Of a stretch of 15,027 nucleotides of DNA, positions 1-4,139 are shown piece by piece (position 1 is the first letter of the stretch; each line of letters begins with the position of its first letter). A program made the position numbers and the translations under genes. The DNA comes from Tissierellales bacterium. Lineage in GTDB: Bacteria; Bacillota; Clostridia; Tissierellales; JASKZW01. Below the pieces are notes generated by a model. That model was not told the DNA's origin and ran no database searches. It saw nothing but the letters and a program-made list of their open reading frames with translations. Where the stretch lies: contig JASLIL010000016.1 of NCBI GenBank assembly GCA_030152145.1, forward strand, positions 1 through 15,027. The letters run 5' to 3'.

Positions 1-240
1 GAAGGTGGAAGACATACTCCATTCTTTGATGGATATAGACCACAATTCTACTTCAGAACAACAGACGTAACAGGTGATATCAAGTTAGATGAAGGCGTAG
101 AAATGGTAATGCCAGGAGACAACGCTAAATTCACAATAGAATTAATCACTCCAATCGCAATTGAAGAGGGATTAAGATTCTCAATACGTGAAGGTGGAAG
201 AACAGTAGGTTCAGGAGTTGTAACTAAGATCTTAGCTTAG
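1..240 (+). CDS. tuf: Elongation factor Tu, C-terminal part (5' truncated by window edge)
   Basis: The frame is open from base 1 to a TAG stop and encodes the last 79 residues of EF-Tu, the GTPase that carries aminoacyl-tRNA to the ribosomal A site. The fragment is domain 3 and begins with the family motif EGGRHTPFFDGYRPQFYFRT. It ends with a conserved REGGRTVGSGVV block. The G domain lies outside the window. An intrinsic terminator follows eight bases after the stop, so this copy is probably the last gene of its transcript. A second tuf starts at 14902, so the genome carries at least two copies flanking the whole cluster. The two fragments come from opposite ends of the gene and do not overlap, so their identity cannot be judged here. 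The assignment is certain. Confidence 0.98.
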   Translation, partial: EGGRHTPFFDGYRPQFYFRTTDVTGDIKLDEGVEMVMPGDNAKFTIELITPIAIEEGLRFSIREGGRTVGSGVVTKILA

Positions 241-247
241 TATATAG

Positions 248-274
248 AGACTAGGTCTTTTGGCCTAGTCTTTT
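248..274 (+). terminator. Intrinsic terminator of tuf
   Basis: AGACTAGG (248-255) pairs perfectly with CCTAGTCT (264-271) across an 8-base loop, and a T run (271-274) follows. It sits directly after the tuf stop and separates tuf from rpmG. Confidence 0.88.
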
Positions 275-311
275 AAATTGTAAAAAAGCATAAGGGACAG
301 ATAAATTTTTA

Positions 312-340
312 TTGACATAATTTTTAATTTATGATAGTTT
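312..340 (+). promoter_or_regulatory. Putative sigma-A promoter of rpmG-secE-nusG
   Basis: A perfect -35 TTGACA (312-317) is followed after 17 bases by TAGTTT (335-340), a weak -10. The weakness is partly offset by an extended -10 TG at 332-333. An alternative -10, GATAGT (333-338), has 15-base spacing. It follows the tuf terminator, where a new promoter is expected. Transcription would start near 347, giving a leader of about 90 bases. Confidence 0.55.
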
Positions 341-353
341 GTATTAGTAATGT

Positions 354-408
354 AGTTATCTTTCTAGATAACTCATATCGTTTTAATATAAAAAATATGA
401 TTTTATAT
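354..408 (+). other. Two AT-rich hairpins in the rpmG leader
   Basis: AGTTATCT (354-361) pairs with AGATAACT (366-373) around a TTCT loop. ATATAAAA (386-393) pairs with TTTTATAT (401-408). Neither is followed by a clean T run, so they do not look like terminators. They may stabilise the mRNA or take part in control, but the second could arise by chance in such AT-rich DNA. Confidence 0.35.
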
Positions 409-436
409 AGAAGGTCTGTAGTTGGAGGTGTGTTAA

Positions 437-586
437 ATGAGAGATAGAGTAACTTTGGCTTGTACTGAATGTAAACAAAGAAATTACACTTCAAATAAGA
501 ATAAGAAGAATAATACTGAAAGAATTGAATTAAATAAGTATTGTAAGTTTTGTAAAAAACATACACTTCATAGAGAAACTAAGTAA
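437..586 (+). CDS. rpmG: 50S ribosomal protein L33, zinc-ribbon form
   Basis: A 49-residue basic protein beginning MRDRVTLACTEC and ending in the typical L33 tail HRETK. L33 is a small protein of the large ribosomal subunit, near the E site. Four cysteines (9, 12, 36, 39) form two CxxC pairs, so this is the zinc-binding (C+) form, as opposed to the zinc-free form many bacteria express under zinc limitation. The ATG start is preceded by GGAGGTG (424-430), six bases upstream. It lies between the tuf terminator and secE, the usual Firmicutes position. The gene is short enough for a length-filtered ORF search to miss it. Confidence 0.96.
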   Translation: MRDRVTLACTECKQRNYTSNKNKKNNTERIELNKYCKFCKKHTLHRETK

Positions 587-617
587 TTAATAAATTAAGG
601 TAAGGATGTGAGTCTTT

Positions 618-827
618 ATGTCAGCTCAAACCGGTGCCAAAGATGAAGGAAAAGCTAAAAAATATTTAAAGGGTGTTAAGGCCGAGATTAAAAAAGTAGT
701 TTGGCCTACGAAAAAGGAGTTAATGAACTATACAGCTGTAGTAGTAGCTATAAGTGTTATTACTGCATTGATTGTTGCTCTTTTAGATAAGGTAGTTCAT
801 TACCTATTATCATTTATTATCAAGTAA
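618..827 (+). CDS. secE: Preprotein translocase subunit SecE
   Basis: A 69-residue protein of the short, single-span Gram-positive SecE type. SecE clamps the SecY channel of the Sec translocon in the cytoplasmic membrane. A charged amphipathic N-terminal part (about 8-28) leads into the conserved WPTKKEL motif (29-35). One transmembrane segment follows (about 39-56). An in-frame TGA at 609-611 rules out any upstream start, so ATG 618 is the first possible one. Its Shine-Dalgarno (AAGGA, 602-606) is modest and 11 bases away, suggesting weaker initiation than its ribosomal neighbours. The gene is 31 bases after rpmG and 34 before nusG, probably cotranscribed. Confidence 0.96.
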   Translation: MSAQTGAKDEGKAKKYLKGVKAEIKKVVWPTKKELMNYTAVVVAISVITALIVALLDKVVHYLLSFIIK

Positions 828-830
828 GTA

Positions 831-861
831 AGAGGAGGGAAGGACCACTTGGTCCCCACAT
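831..861 (+). promoter_or_regulatory. nusG ribosome-binding site with hairpin between Shine-Dalgarno and start
   Basis: The Shine-Dalgarno AGAGGAGGGA (831-840) is separated from ATG 862 by 21 bases, too far for normal initiation. The gap contains a perfect hairpin, GGACC (842-846) / GGTCC (851-855), loop ACTT. Folding it shortens the effective distance to about 7 bases. A competing pairing, GGGA (837-840) with TCCC (853-856), would instead hide the Shine-Dalgarno. No in-frame alternative start exists between the in-frame TAA at 829-831 and the ATG. Confidence 0.6.
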
Positions 862-1413
862 ATGACAAATACTGAAGAAAGTAGATTAGAGAGAGCTAAT
901 AAGGCCAAATGGTATGTAGTTCATACTTATTCTGGTCATGAAAACAAGGTTAAGGCAACTATAGAGAAGATGGTTGAGAATCGTGGTATGATCGATGACA
1001 TTTTTGAGGTTGTTGTACCTAAGGAAGCCTATATGGATTCTAAAAATGGTAAGCAGGAAGTTAAAGAGAGAAAGCTCTTTCCGGGATATGTTCTTATAAA
1101 GATGATAATAAATGATGTGTCTTGGTACTTAGTGAGGAACACCAGAGGAGTTACAGGCTTTGTAGGTCCCTCTTCAAAACCAGTACCATTGACAGATGAT
1201 GAAGTTAAGGAATTAGGAGTTCAAGAAAAGTTAATTCTAGACATCGATGTAGAAGTTGGACAGACTATAAAAGTCAAGACAGGACCTTTCGAGAACTTTA
1301 TGGGAACAGTGCAAGAAATTAACATGGAAAAACAAAAGTTGAAAGTATTTGTTTCTATGTTTGGTCGTGAGACTCTAGTAGAGCTTGATTTCGATCAAAT
1401 TGAAACAATATAA
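862..1413 (+). CDS. nusG: Transcription termination/antitermination factor NusG
   Basis: A 183-residue protein of normal NusG length. NusG binds RNA polymerase across the cleft, modulates pausing and termination, and can link the polymerase to Rho or the ribosome. The NGN domain runs from about residue 16 (KWYVVHTYSGHE) to 120 and includes FPGYVLIKM (73-81). The KOW domain fills about 129-183, with the signature GPFENFMGTV. The first 15 residues are a polar extension rich in E, R and N. ATG 862 is the only reasonable start because no earlier in-frame start exists. Its ribosome-binding site is unusual, with a hairpin before the ATG. A palindrome and a possible promoter follow before rplK. Confidence 0.97.
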   Translation: MTNTEESRLERANKAKWYVVHTYSGHENKVKATIEKMVENRGMIDDIFEVVVPKEAYMDSKNGKQEVKERKLFPGYVLIKMIINDVSWYLVRNTRGVTGFVGPSSKPVPLTDDEVKELGVQEKLILDIDVEVGQTIKVKTGPFENFMGTVQEINMEKQKLKVFVSMFGRETLVELDFDQIETI

Positions 1414-1422
1414 CAAATTTGT

Positions 1423-1451
1423 TTGCAAAAGCTTAAAAGCTTTTTTATAAT
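1423..1451 (+). promoter_or_regulatory. Putative internal promoter for rplK-rplA
   Basis: TTGCAA (1423-1428, 4 of 6 matches) is followed after exactly 17 bases by a perfect TATAAT (1446-1451). Transcription would begin near 1458, at the edge of the L1-like element. The spacer is filled by the AAAAGC/GCTTTT palindrome. There is no extended -10, and TATAAT-like strings are common in AT-rich DNA, so this is a moderate call. Confidence 0.45.
1427..1446 (+). terminator. Weak terminator-like palindrome after nusG
   Basis: AAAAGC (1427-1432) pairs with GCTTTT (1439-1444), with only two further T residues and then ATAATATATTTT. The stem has two G-C pairs, so termination would be partial at most. It may just be a palindrome. 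Confidence 0.3.
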
Positions 1452-1458
1452 ATATTTT

Positions 1459-1484
1459 GGAGGATTTTTAATCCTGCCTACCAC
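1459..1484 (+). promoter_or_regulatory. Degenerate L1-binding-type element in the rplK leader
   Basis: AGGATT (1461-1466) and AATCCT (1470-1475) form an inner hairpin, followed by CTACCAC (1478-1484). This matches the element before rplA in its GGAGGA and TACCAC parts. The 5' strand that should pair with CCAC reads TTTT instead of GTGG, so the outer stem is missing. It lies just before the rplK Shine-Dalgarno GAGGAGG (1491-1497). L1 repression at this position is known from E. coli. Whether this copy works is doubtful. Confidence 0.4.
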
Positions 1485-1505
1485 GGATATGAGGAGGTGG
1501 AATAA

Positions 1506-1928
1506 ATGGCAAAGAAAGTTATTGCTGTAGTAAAATTACAAATACCAGCTGGAAAAGCGACTCCAGCACCACCTGTAGGAACAGCTTTAGGACCTCATGG
1601 AGTAAATATTATGCAATTTACTAAAGAGTTCAACGCTAAAACTGCAGATCAAGCTGGCATGATAATACCAGTTGTATTAACAGTTTACCAAGATAGATCT
1701 TTCACATTCATTACTAAGACACCACCTGTTGCAGTATTGATAAAGAAAGCAATTGGTATAGAAAAAGGTTCAGGAGAACCAAACAAGAATAAAGTAGCAA
1801 CTATATCAGCAGATAAGGTTAAAGAAATCGCTGAAATTAAATTACCAGACTTAAACGCTACTGACCTTGACTCAGCTATGAGCATGGTTGCAGGTACTGC
1901 AAGAAGTATGGGTGTAGTTGTAGAATAA
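1506..1928 (+). CDS. rplK: 50S ribosomal protein L11
   Basis: A 140-residue L11, the usual length. L11 sits with L10-L12 at the stalk base on the GTPase-associated region of 23S rRNA and is needed for stringent-response activation by RelA. The N-terminal domain (about 1-70) carries the proline-rich GKATPAPPVG (16-25), the region known as the thiopeptide (thiostrepton) contact site. It is followed by LGPHGVNIMQF. The C-terminal RNA-binding domain (about 75-140) ends KSGEP-like and TARSMGVVVE. ATG 1506 has GAGGAGG eight bases upstream. It is followed by rplA after 53 bases, with an L1-type element between, so the two genes probably share control by L1. Confidence 0.97.
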   Translation: MAKKVIAVVKLQIPAGKATPAPPVGTALGPHGVNIMQFTKEFNAKTADQAGMIIPVVLTVYQDRSFTFITKTPPVAVLIKKAIGIEKGSGEPNKNKVATISADKVKEIAEIKLPDLNATDLDSAMSMVAGTARSMGVVVE

Positions 1929-1937
1929 TTTTATACA

Positions 1938-1965
1938 TGTGGGAGGATATTCCGCTTGTACCACA
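1938..1965 (+). promoter_or_regulatory. L1-binding-type mRNA element before rplA
   Basis: TGTGG (1938-1942) pairs with CCACA (1961-1965). Inside, GGA (1945-1947) pairs with TCC (1951-1953). The two stems are separated by an asymmetric loop, GA on the 5' side and seven bases on the 3' side. Two short stems around an asymmetric loop is the known L1 mRNA target, which mimics the L1 site of 23S rRNA. The stem's last base is the first A of the rplA Shine-Dalgarno AAGGAGGT (1965-1972), so a bound repressor would block initiation. The fit to L1 is from memory of the motif. Confidence 0.6.
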
Positions 1966-1981
1966 AGGAGGTTAGAAAAAC

Positions 1982-2707
1982 ATGGCTAAAAAAAGAGGTA
2001 AGAAATACCAAGAGAATATCAAGTTAGTTGATAGAGAGCATCACTATACAGCTGTAGAAGCTATTGAATTAGTAGGAAAAACTGCTAAGGCAAACTTCGA
2101 CGAAACTGTTGAGTTATCAGTTAAGCTTGGAGTAGATCCAAGACATGCTGACCAATTAGTTAGAGGAGCAGTTGTATTACCTCATGGAACAGGTAAAACT
2201 AGAAGAGTTTTAGTATTCGCTAAGGGAGACAAGATAGACGAAGCTGAAAAAGCTGGTGCTGATTATGTTGGTGGAGAAGAACTAGCTCAAAAGATCCAAA
2301 CAGAAGGTTGGTTAGATTTTGACGTAGTTGTAGCTACTCCAGACATGATGGGTGTTGTAGGTAGAATCGGTAGAATCTTAGGACCTAAAGGTTTAATGCC
2401 TAACCCTAAATCAGGAACTGTTACATTTGAAGTAGATAAGGCTGTTGAAGAAATTAAGGCTGGTAAGGTTGAGTATAGAGTTGACAAAGCTAGTATAATC
2501 AACGTACCAATTGGTAAAGTATCATTTGGACCAGAGAAAATCAGAGACAACTTTGCAGTAATCATGGAAGCTATAATAAATGCTAAACCAGCTGCTGCTA
2601 AAGGTAAATACCTTAAAAATGTAACTATAGCAAGCACTATGGGACCAGGAGTAAAAGTAAGCCCTGATCACCTAGTTGAAAAGCTAGCACCAGAAAAATT
2701 AAAATAA
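1982..2707 (+). CDS. rplA: 50S ribosomal protein L1
   Basis: A 241-residue L1, close to the family's usual 230-240. L1 forms the mobile stalk of the large subunit, helps release deacylated tRNA from the E site, and represses its own mRNA in many bacteria. The split domain 1 (about 1-70 and 160-241) binds rRNA and mRNA. Domain 2 in between contains GRIGRILGPKGLMPNPKSGT. The C-terminal region has GKYLKNVTIASTMGPGVKV. ATG 1982 has AAGGAGGT nine bases upstream. No terminator follows. Instead a new promoter and the L10 leader begin within 20 bases, so rplJL is partly independent of rplKA. Confidence 0.97.
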   Translation: MAKKRGKKYQENIKLVDREHHYTAVEAIELVGKTAKANFDETVELSVKLGVDPRHADQLVRGAVVLPHGTGKTRRVLVFAKGDKIDEAEKAGADYVGGEELAQKIQTEGWLDFDVVVATPDMMGVVGRIGRILGPKGLMPNPKSGTVTFEVDKAVEEIKAGKVEYRVDKASIINVPIGKVSFGPEKIRDNFAVIMEAIINAKPAAAKGKYLKNVTIASTMGPGVKVSPDHLVEKLAPEKLK

Positions 2708-2725
2708 TTTTCGAATAAAAAGTGT

Positions 2726-2753
2726 TTGACATTTTTGATATATATGATATGAT
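2726..2753 (+). promoter_or_regulatory. Promoter of rplJ-rplL
   Basis: TTGACA (2726-2731), 16-base spacer, TATGAT (2748-2753), with an extended -10 TG at 2745-2746. Transcription should start near 2760, placing the L10 leader at the 5' end of the transcript. This is one of the strongest promoter matches in the window. Confidence 0.82.
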
Positions 2754-2773
2754 TTATACAAATAAATAGGAAA

Positions 2774-2891
2774 CCGCAGACAGTAGGAACCGTAAGGTTT
2801 AAAACTTGATCCTACCGAGGTGAGAATTATAATTCGAATTCAGTTTTGAATATCGGGTCTCTCCATGTCTGCGAGAGACCTTTACTTTTTG
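2774..2891 (+). ncRNA. L10 leader: attenuator RNA of the rplJL operon
   Basis: The leader carries the conserved Firmicutes L10-leader pattern. GTAGGA (2783-2788) pairs with TCCTAC (2810-2815), enclosing ACC-GTAA-GGT with a GNRA-type tetraloop, followed by CGAGGTGAG. This part is the expected L10(L12)4 binding structure. CGCAGACA (2775-2782) is perfectly complementary to TGTCTGCG (2866-2873), which forms the loop and first base of the downstream terminator, so the long-range helix and the terminator exclude each other. In B. subtilis the L10-L12 complex is known to promote termination through such an anti-antiterminator, antiterminator and terminator set. That role is inferred here. Confidence 0.88.
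2856..2891 (+). terminator. Regulated terminator inside the L10 leader
   Basis: GGTCTCTC (2856-2863) pairs perfectly with GAGAGACC (2873-2880) around a 9-base loop, followed by TTTACTTTTTG. GGGTCT (2855-2860) can alternatively pair with AGACCC (2895-2900), just upstream of the rplJ Shine-Dalgarno. Confidence 0.85.
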
Positions 2892-2917
2892 TATAGACCC
2901 CTATTGGAGGTGAAATT

Positions 2918-3454
2918 GTGAAAGAAGCTGTATTAAACCAGAAAAAAGAGTTAGTACAAGAGATAAAAGAGAAAATCGATCAATCTCAAGGATTAGTTTT
3001 AGTTGACTATAGAGGCTTAAATGTTTCAGAAGTAACTGAACTAAGAGAGAACTACAGAAAAGCTGGTGTTGAGTATAAGGTATACAAAAACACTATGATG
3101 AGATTAGCTTTTGAAGAATTAGGACTTGAAGATTTCAACCAATTCTTAACAGGACCTAATGCTGTGGCATTTGGTTTAGAAGATCCAGTTCAAGCAGCTA
3201 AAGTTACTCATGAATTCGCTAAGAGTCATGAGAAATTAGAGATAAAAGCTGGTATCGTTGATGGAAAGATAATAGGTATAGATGAAGTTAAGGACCTTGC
3301 ACAATTACCATCAAGAGAAGTACTTATTGCAAAGACACTTGGTGGCTTAAACGCTCCAATCGCAGGATTTGTGAATGTACTTCAAGGTAATATAAGAAAC
3401 TTAGTTTACGCACTAAATGCTGTTCAAGAAAAGAAGGCAGCAGAAGAAGCGTAG
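2918..3454 (+). CDS. rplJ: 50S ribosomal protein L10
   Basis: A 178-residue L10 (usual range 165-180), the stalk base that anchors L12 dimers and binds 23S rRNA beside L11. The N-terminal RNA-binding domain includes VLVDYRGLNVSEVTELR and YKVYKNTMMRLAFEE. The C-terminal helix that binds L12 covers about 140-178 and ends in an alanine/glutamate tail. The start is GTG at 2918, with GGAGGTG (2906-2912) five bases upstream. The operon has its own promoter and L10-type leader, so the protein probably represses its own synthesis. It is followed by rplL after 53 bases with no promoter visible between. Confidence 0.96.
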   Translation: MKEAVLNQKKELVQEIKEKIDQSQGLVLVDYRGLNVSEVTELRENYRKAGVEYKVYKNTMMRLAFEELGLEDFNQFLTGPNAVAFGLEDPVQAAKVTHEFAKSHEKLEIKAGIVDGKIIGIDEVKDLAQLPSREVLIAKTLGGLNAPIAGFVNVLQGNIRNLVYALNAVQEKKAAEEA

Positions 3455-3507
3455 GTTTAAAAATTAGAAAATAAGATATTGATATAAAAATTTGGAGGGA
3501 TAAAACA

Positions 3508-3894
3508 ATGGCAAGTGAAAAAGTTTTAAATTTAATCGAAGAAGTTAAAGGTTTAACAGTATTAGAATTATCAGAATTAGTTAAAGAATTAGAAGAGGAG
3601 TTCGGAGTTAGCGCAGCAGCACCAGTTGCAGCAGTAGCAGCAGCACCAGCAGCAGGCGGAGAAGCAGCAGGAGCAGCAGAGAAATCAGAATTCGACGTTG
3701 TATTAACTGACGCAGGAGCTCAAAAAATCAAAGTTATCAAAGTAGTTAGAGAATTAACTGGCTTAGGCTTAAAAGATGCTAAGGAATTAGTAGACGGAGC
3801 ACCTAAAGCAGTTAAAGAAGGCGTAGCTAAAGAAGAAGCTGAAGAAATGAAAGCTAAACTTGAAGAAGTTGGAGCAGGAATCGAATTAAAATAA
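3508..3894 (+). CDS. rplL: 50S ribosomal protein L7/L12
   Basis: A 128-residue L12, slightly longer than the common 120-125. L12 dimers on L10 recruit and activate the translational GTPases EF-G, EF-Tu and IF2. The dimerisation domain is residues 1-33. A flexible alanine/glycine hinge spans about 34-58. The C-terminal factor-binding domain spans 59-128, with KSEFDVVL, KIKVIKVVRELTGLGLKDAKELVD and the terminal GAGIELK. ATG 3508 is preceded by GGAGGG (3494-3499). The hinge is coded by an unusual run of GCA codons. A strong terminator follows 14 bases after the stop, so readthrough into rpoB should be limited. Confidence 0.98.
   Translation: MASEKVLNLIEEVKGLTVLELSELVKELEEEFGVSAAAPVAAVAAAPAAGGEAAGAAEKSEFDVVLTDAGAQKIKVIKVVRELTGLGLKDAKELVDGAPKAVKEGVAKEEAEEMKAKLEEVGAGIELK
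3613..3678 (+). repeat. GCA-rich codon tract in the L12 hinge
   Basis: Residues 36-57 contain 14 alanines, all coded GCA, in runs of two or three broken by CCA, GTT, GTA, GGC, GGA and GAA. Elsewhere in the gene alanine is coded GCT as well as GCA. The tract is an imperfect trinucleotide repeat in a linker that tolerates length change. Confidence 0.7.
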
Positions 3895-3908
3895 TTTATT
3901 TATACAGT

Positions 3909-3938
3909 AAAAAGGGCTTTCACATGAGAGCCTTTTTT
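3909..3938 (+). terminator. Intrinsic terminator after rplL
   Basis: A 13-pair stem (3909-3921 with 3926-3938, two G-T pairs) has an ACAT loop and six T residues. It cleanly separates rplJL from rpoBC. Confidence 0.93.
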
Positions 3939-3973
3939 ATTGTCTAATTATATAGTTACTATATAATAAACAC

Positions 3974-4002
3974 TTGACTAGAGGCTTGACATATGGTAGA
4001 AT
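3974..4002 (+). promoter_or_regulatory. rpoB promoter P1
   Basis: TTGACT (3974-3979), 17-base spacer, TAGAAT (3997-4002), with extended -10 TG at 3994-3995. Start expected near 4009. It lies just after the rplL terminator, as required for separate transcription of rpoBC. Confidence 0.75.
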
Positions 4003-4018
4003 GTGTAGATGCTATAAT
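3986..4018 (+). promoter_or_regulatory. rpoB promoter P2, overlapping P1
   Basis: A perfect TATAAT (4013-4018) with extended -10 TGC (4010-4012), and a perfect TTGACA (3986-3991) upstream. The spacer is 21 bases, longer than optimal, so P2 would rely on the extended -10. Start expected near 4025, inside the small hairpin that follows P1. Confidence 0.5.
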
Positions 4019-4039
4019 AAGCGACAATAGTCGTTTTTT
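4019..4039 (+). terminator. Mini hairpin with T run just after the rpoB promoters
   Basis: AAGCGAC (4019-4025) pairs with GTCGTTT (4030-4036, one G-T) around AATA. Six T residues run from 4034 to 4039. A transcript from P1 would contain the whole hairpin, whereas one from P2 would lack its 5' arm. It could act as an early attenuator or pause site. Confidence 0.4.
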
Positions 4040-4053
4040 GTAAGAACGTAAAG

Positions 4054-4120
4054 CAATAATAAAAGTATATTATTGTGGCAATGGCGCCAAAAGTAACAAT
4101 GCTTTTGGCTATTTTAGTTT
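4054..4120 (+). promoter_or_regulatory. Structured rpoB leader with two hairpins
   Basis: CAATAATA (4054-4061) pairs perfectly with TATTATTG (4068-4075). GCCAAAAG (4086-4093) pairs perfectly with CTTTTGGC (4102-4109), followed by T-rich TATTTTAGTTT, so the second resembles a weak terminator. ATTGT (4072-4076) can instead pair with ACAAT (4096-4100) in the second loop, giving a competing fold. No Rfam family is recognised from memory. Confidence 0.5.
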
Positions 4121-4139
4121 AATGAGGGGTGAATTACGA

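Noticed and set aside
172..188. Serine in EF-Tu at the place of E. coli A375, a position where substitutions give kirromycin resistance
   Set aside because: As I recall, B. subtilis EF-Tu has the same FSIREGG sequence and is not thereby resistant, so it is a normal lineage residue.
241..436. T-box or riboswitch before rpmG
   Set aside because: No T-box sequence (TGGNACC) or known aptamer pattern seen, only two AT-rich hairpins.
331..447. 38-codon open frame in the rpmG leader
   Set aside because: It starts inside the predicted -10, has no Shine-Dalgarno and overlaps the rpmG start out of frame.
587..617. Possible tRNA gene between rpmG and secE, as in some clostridia
   Set aside because: The gap is only 31 bases and cannot hold a tRNA.
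2287..2637. Long minus-strand open frames such as the 116-codon one opposite rplA and the 126-codon one opposite rpoC (10880-11260)
   Set aside because: They lie wholly antisense to conserved genes, lack ribosome-binding sites and resemble no family. They follow from the codon bias of the real genes.
4122..4139. Upstream ATG for rpoB adding six residues
   Set aside because: The Shine-Dalgarno GAGGGGTGA lies inside this extension, and ATG 4140 gives the usual clostridial N terminus.
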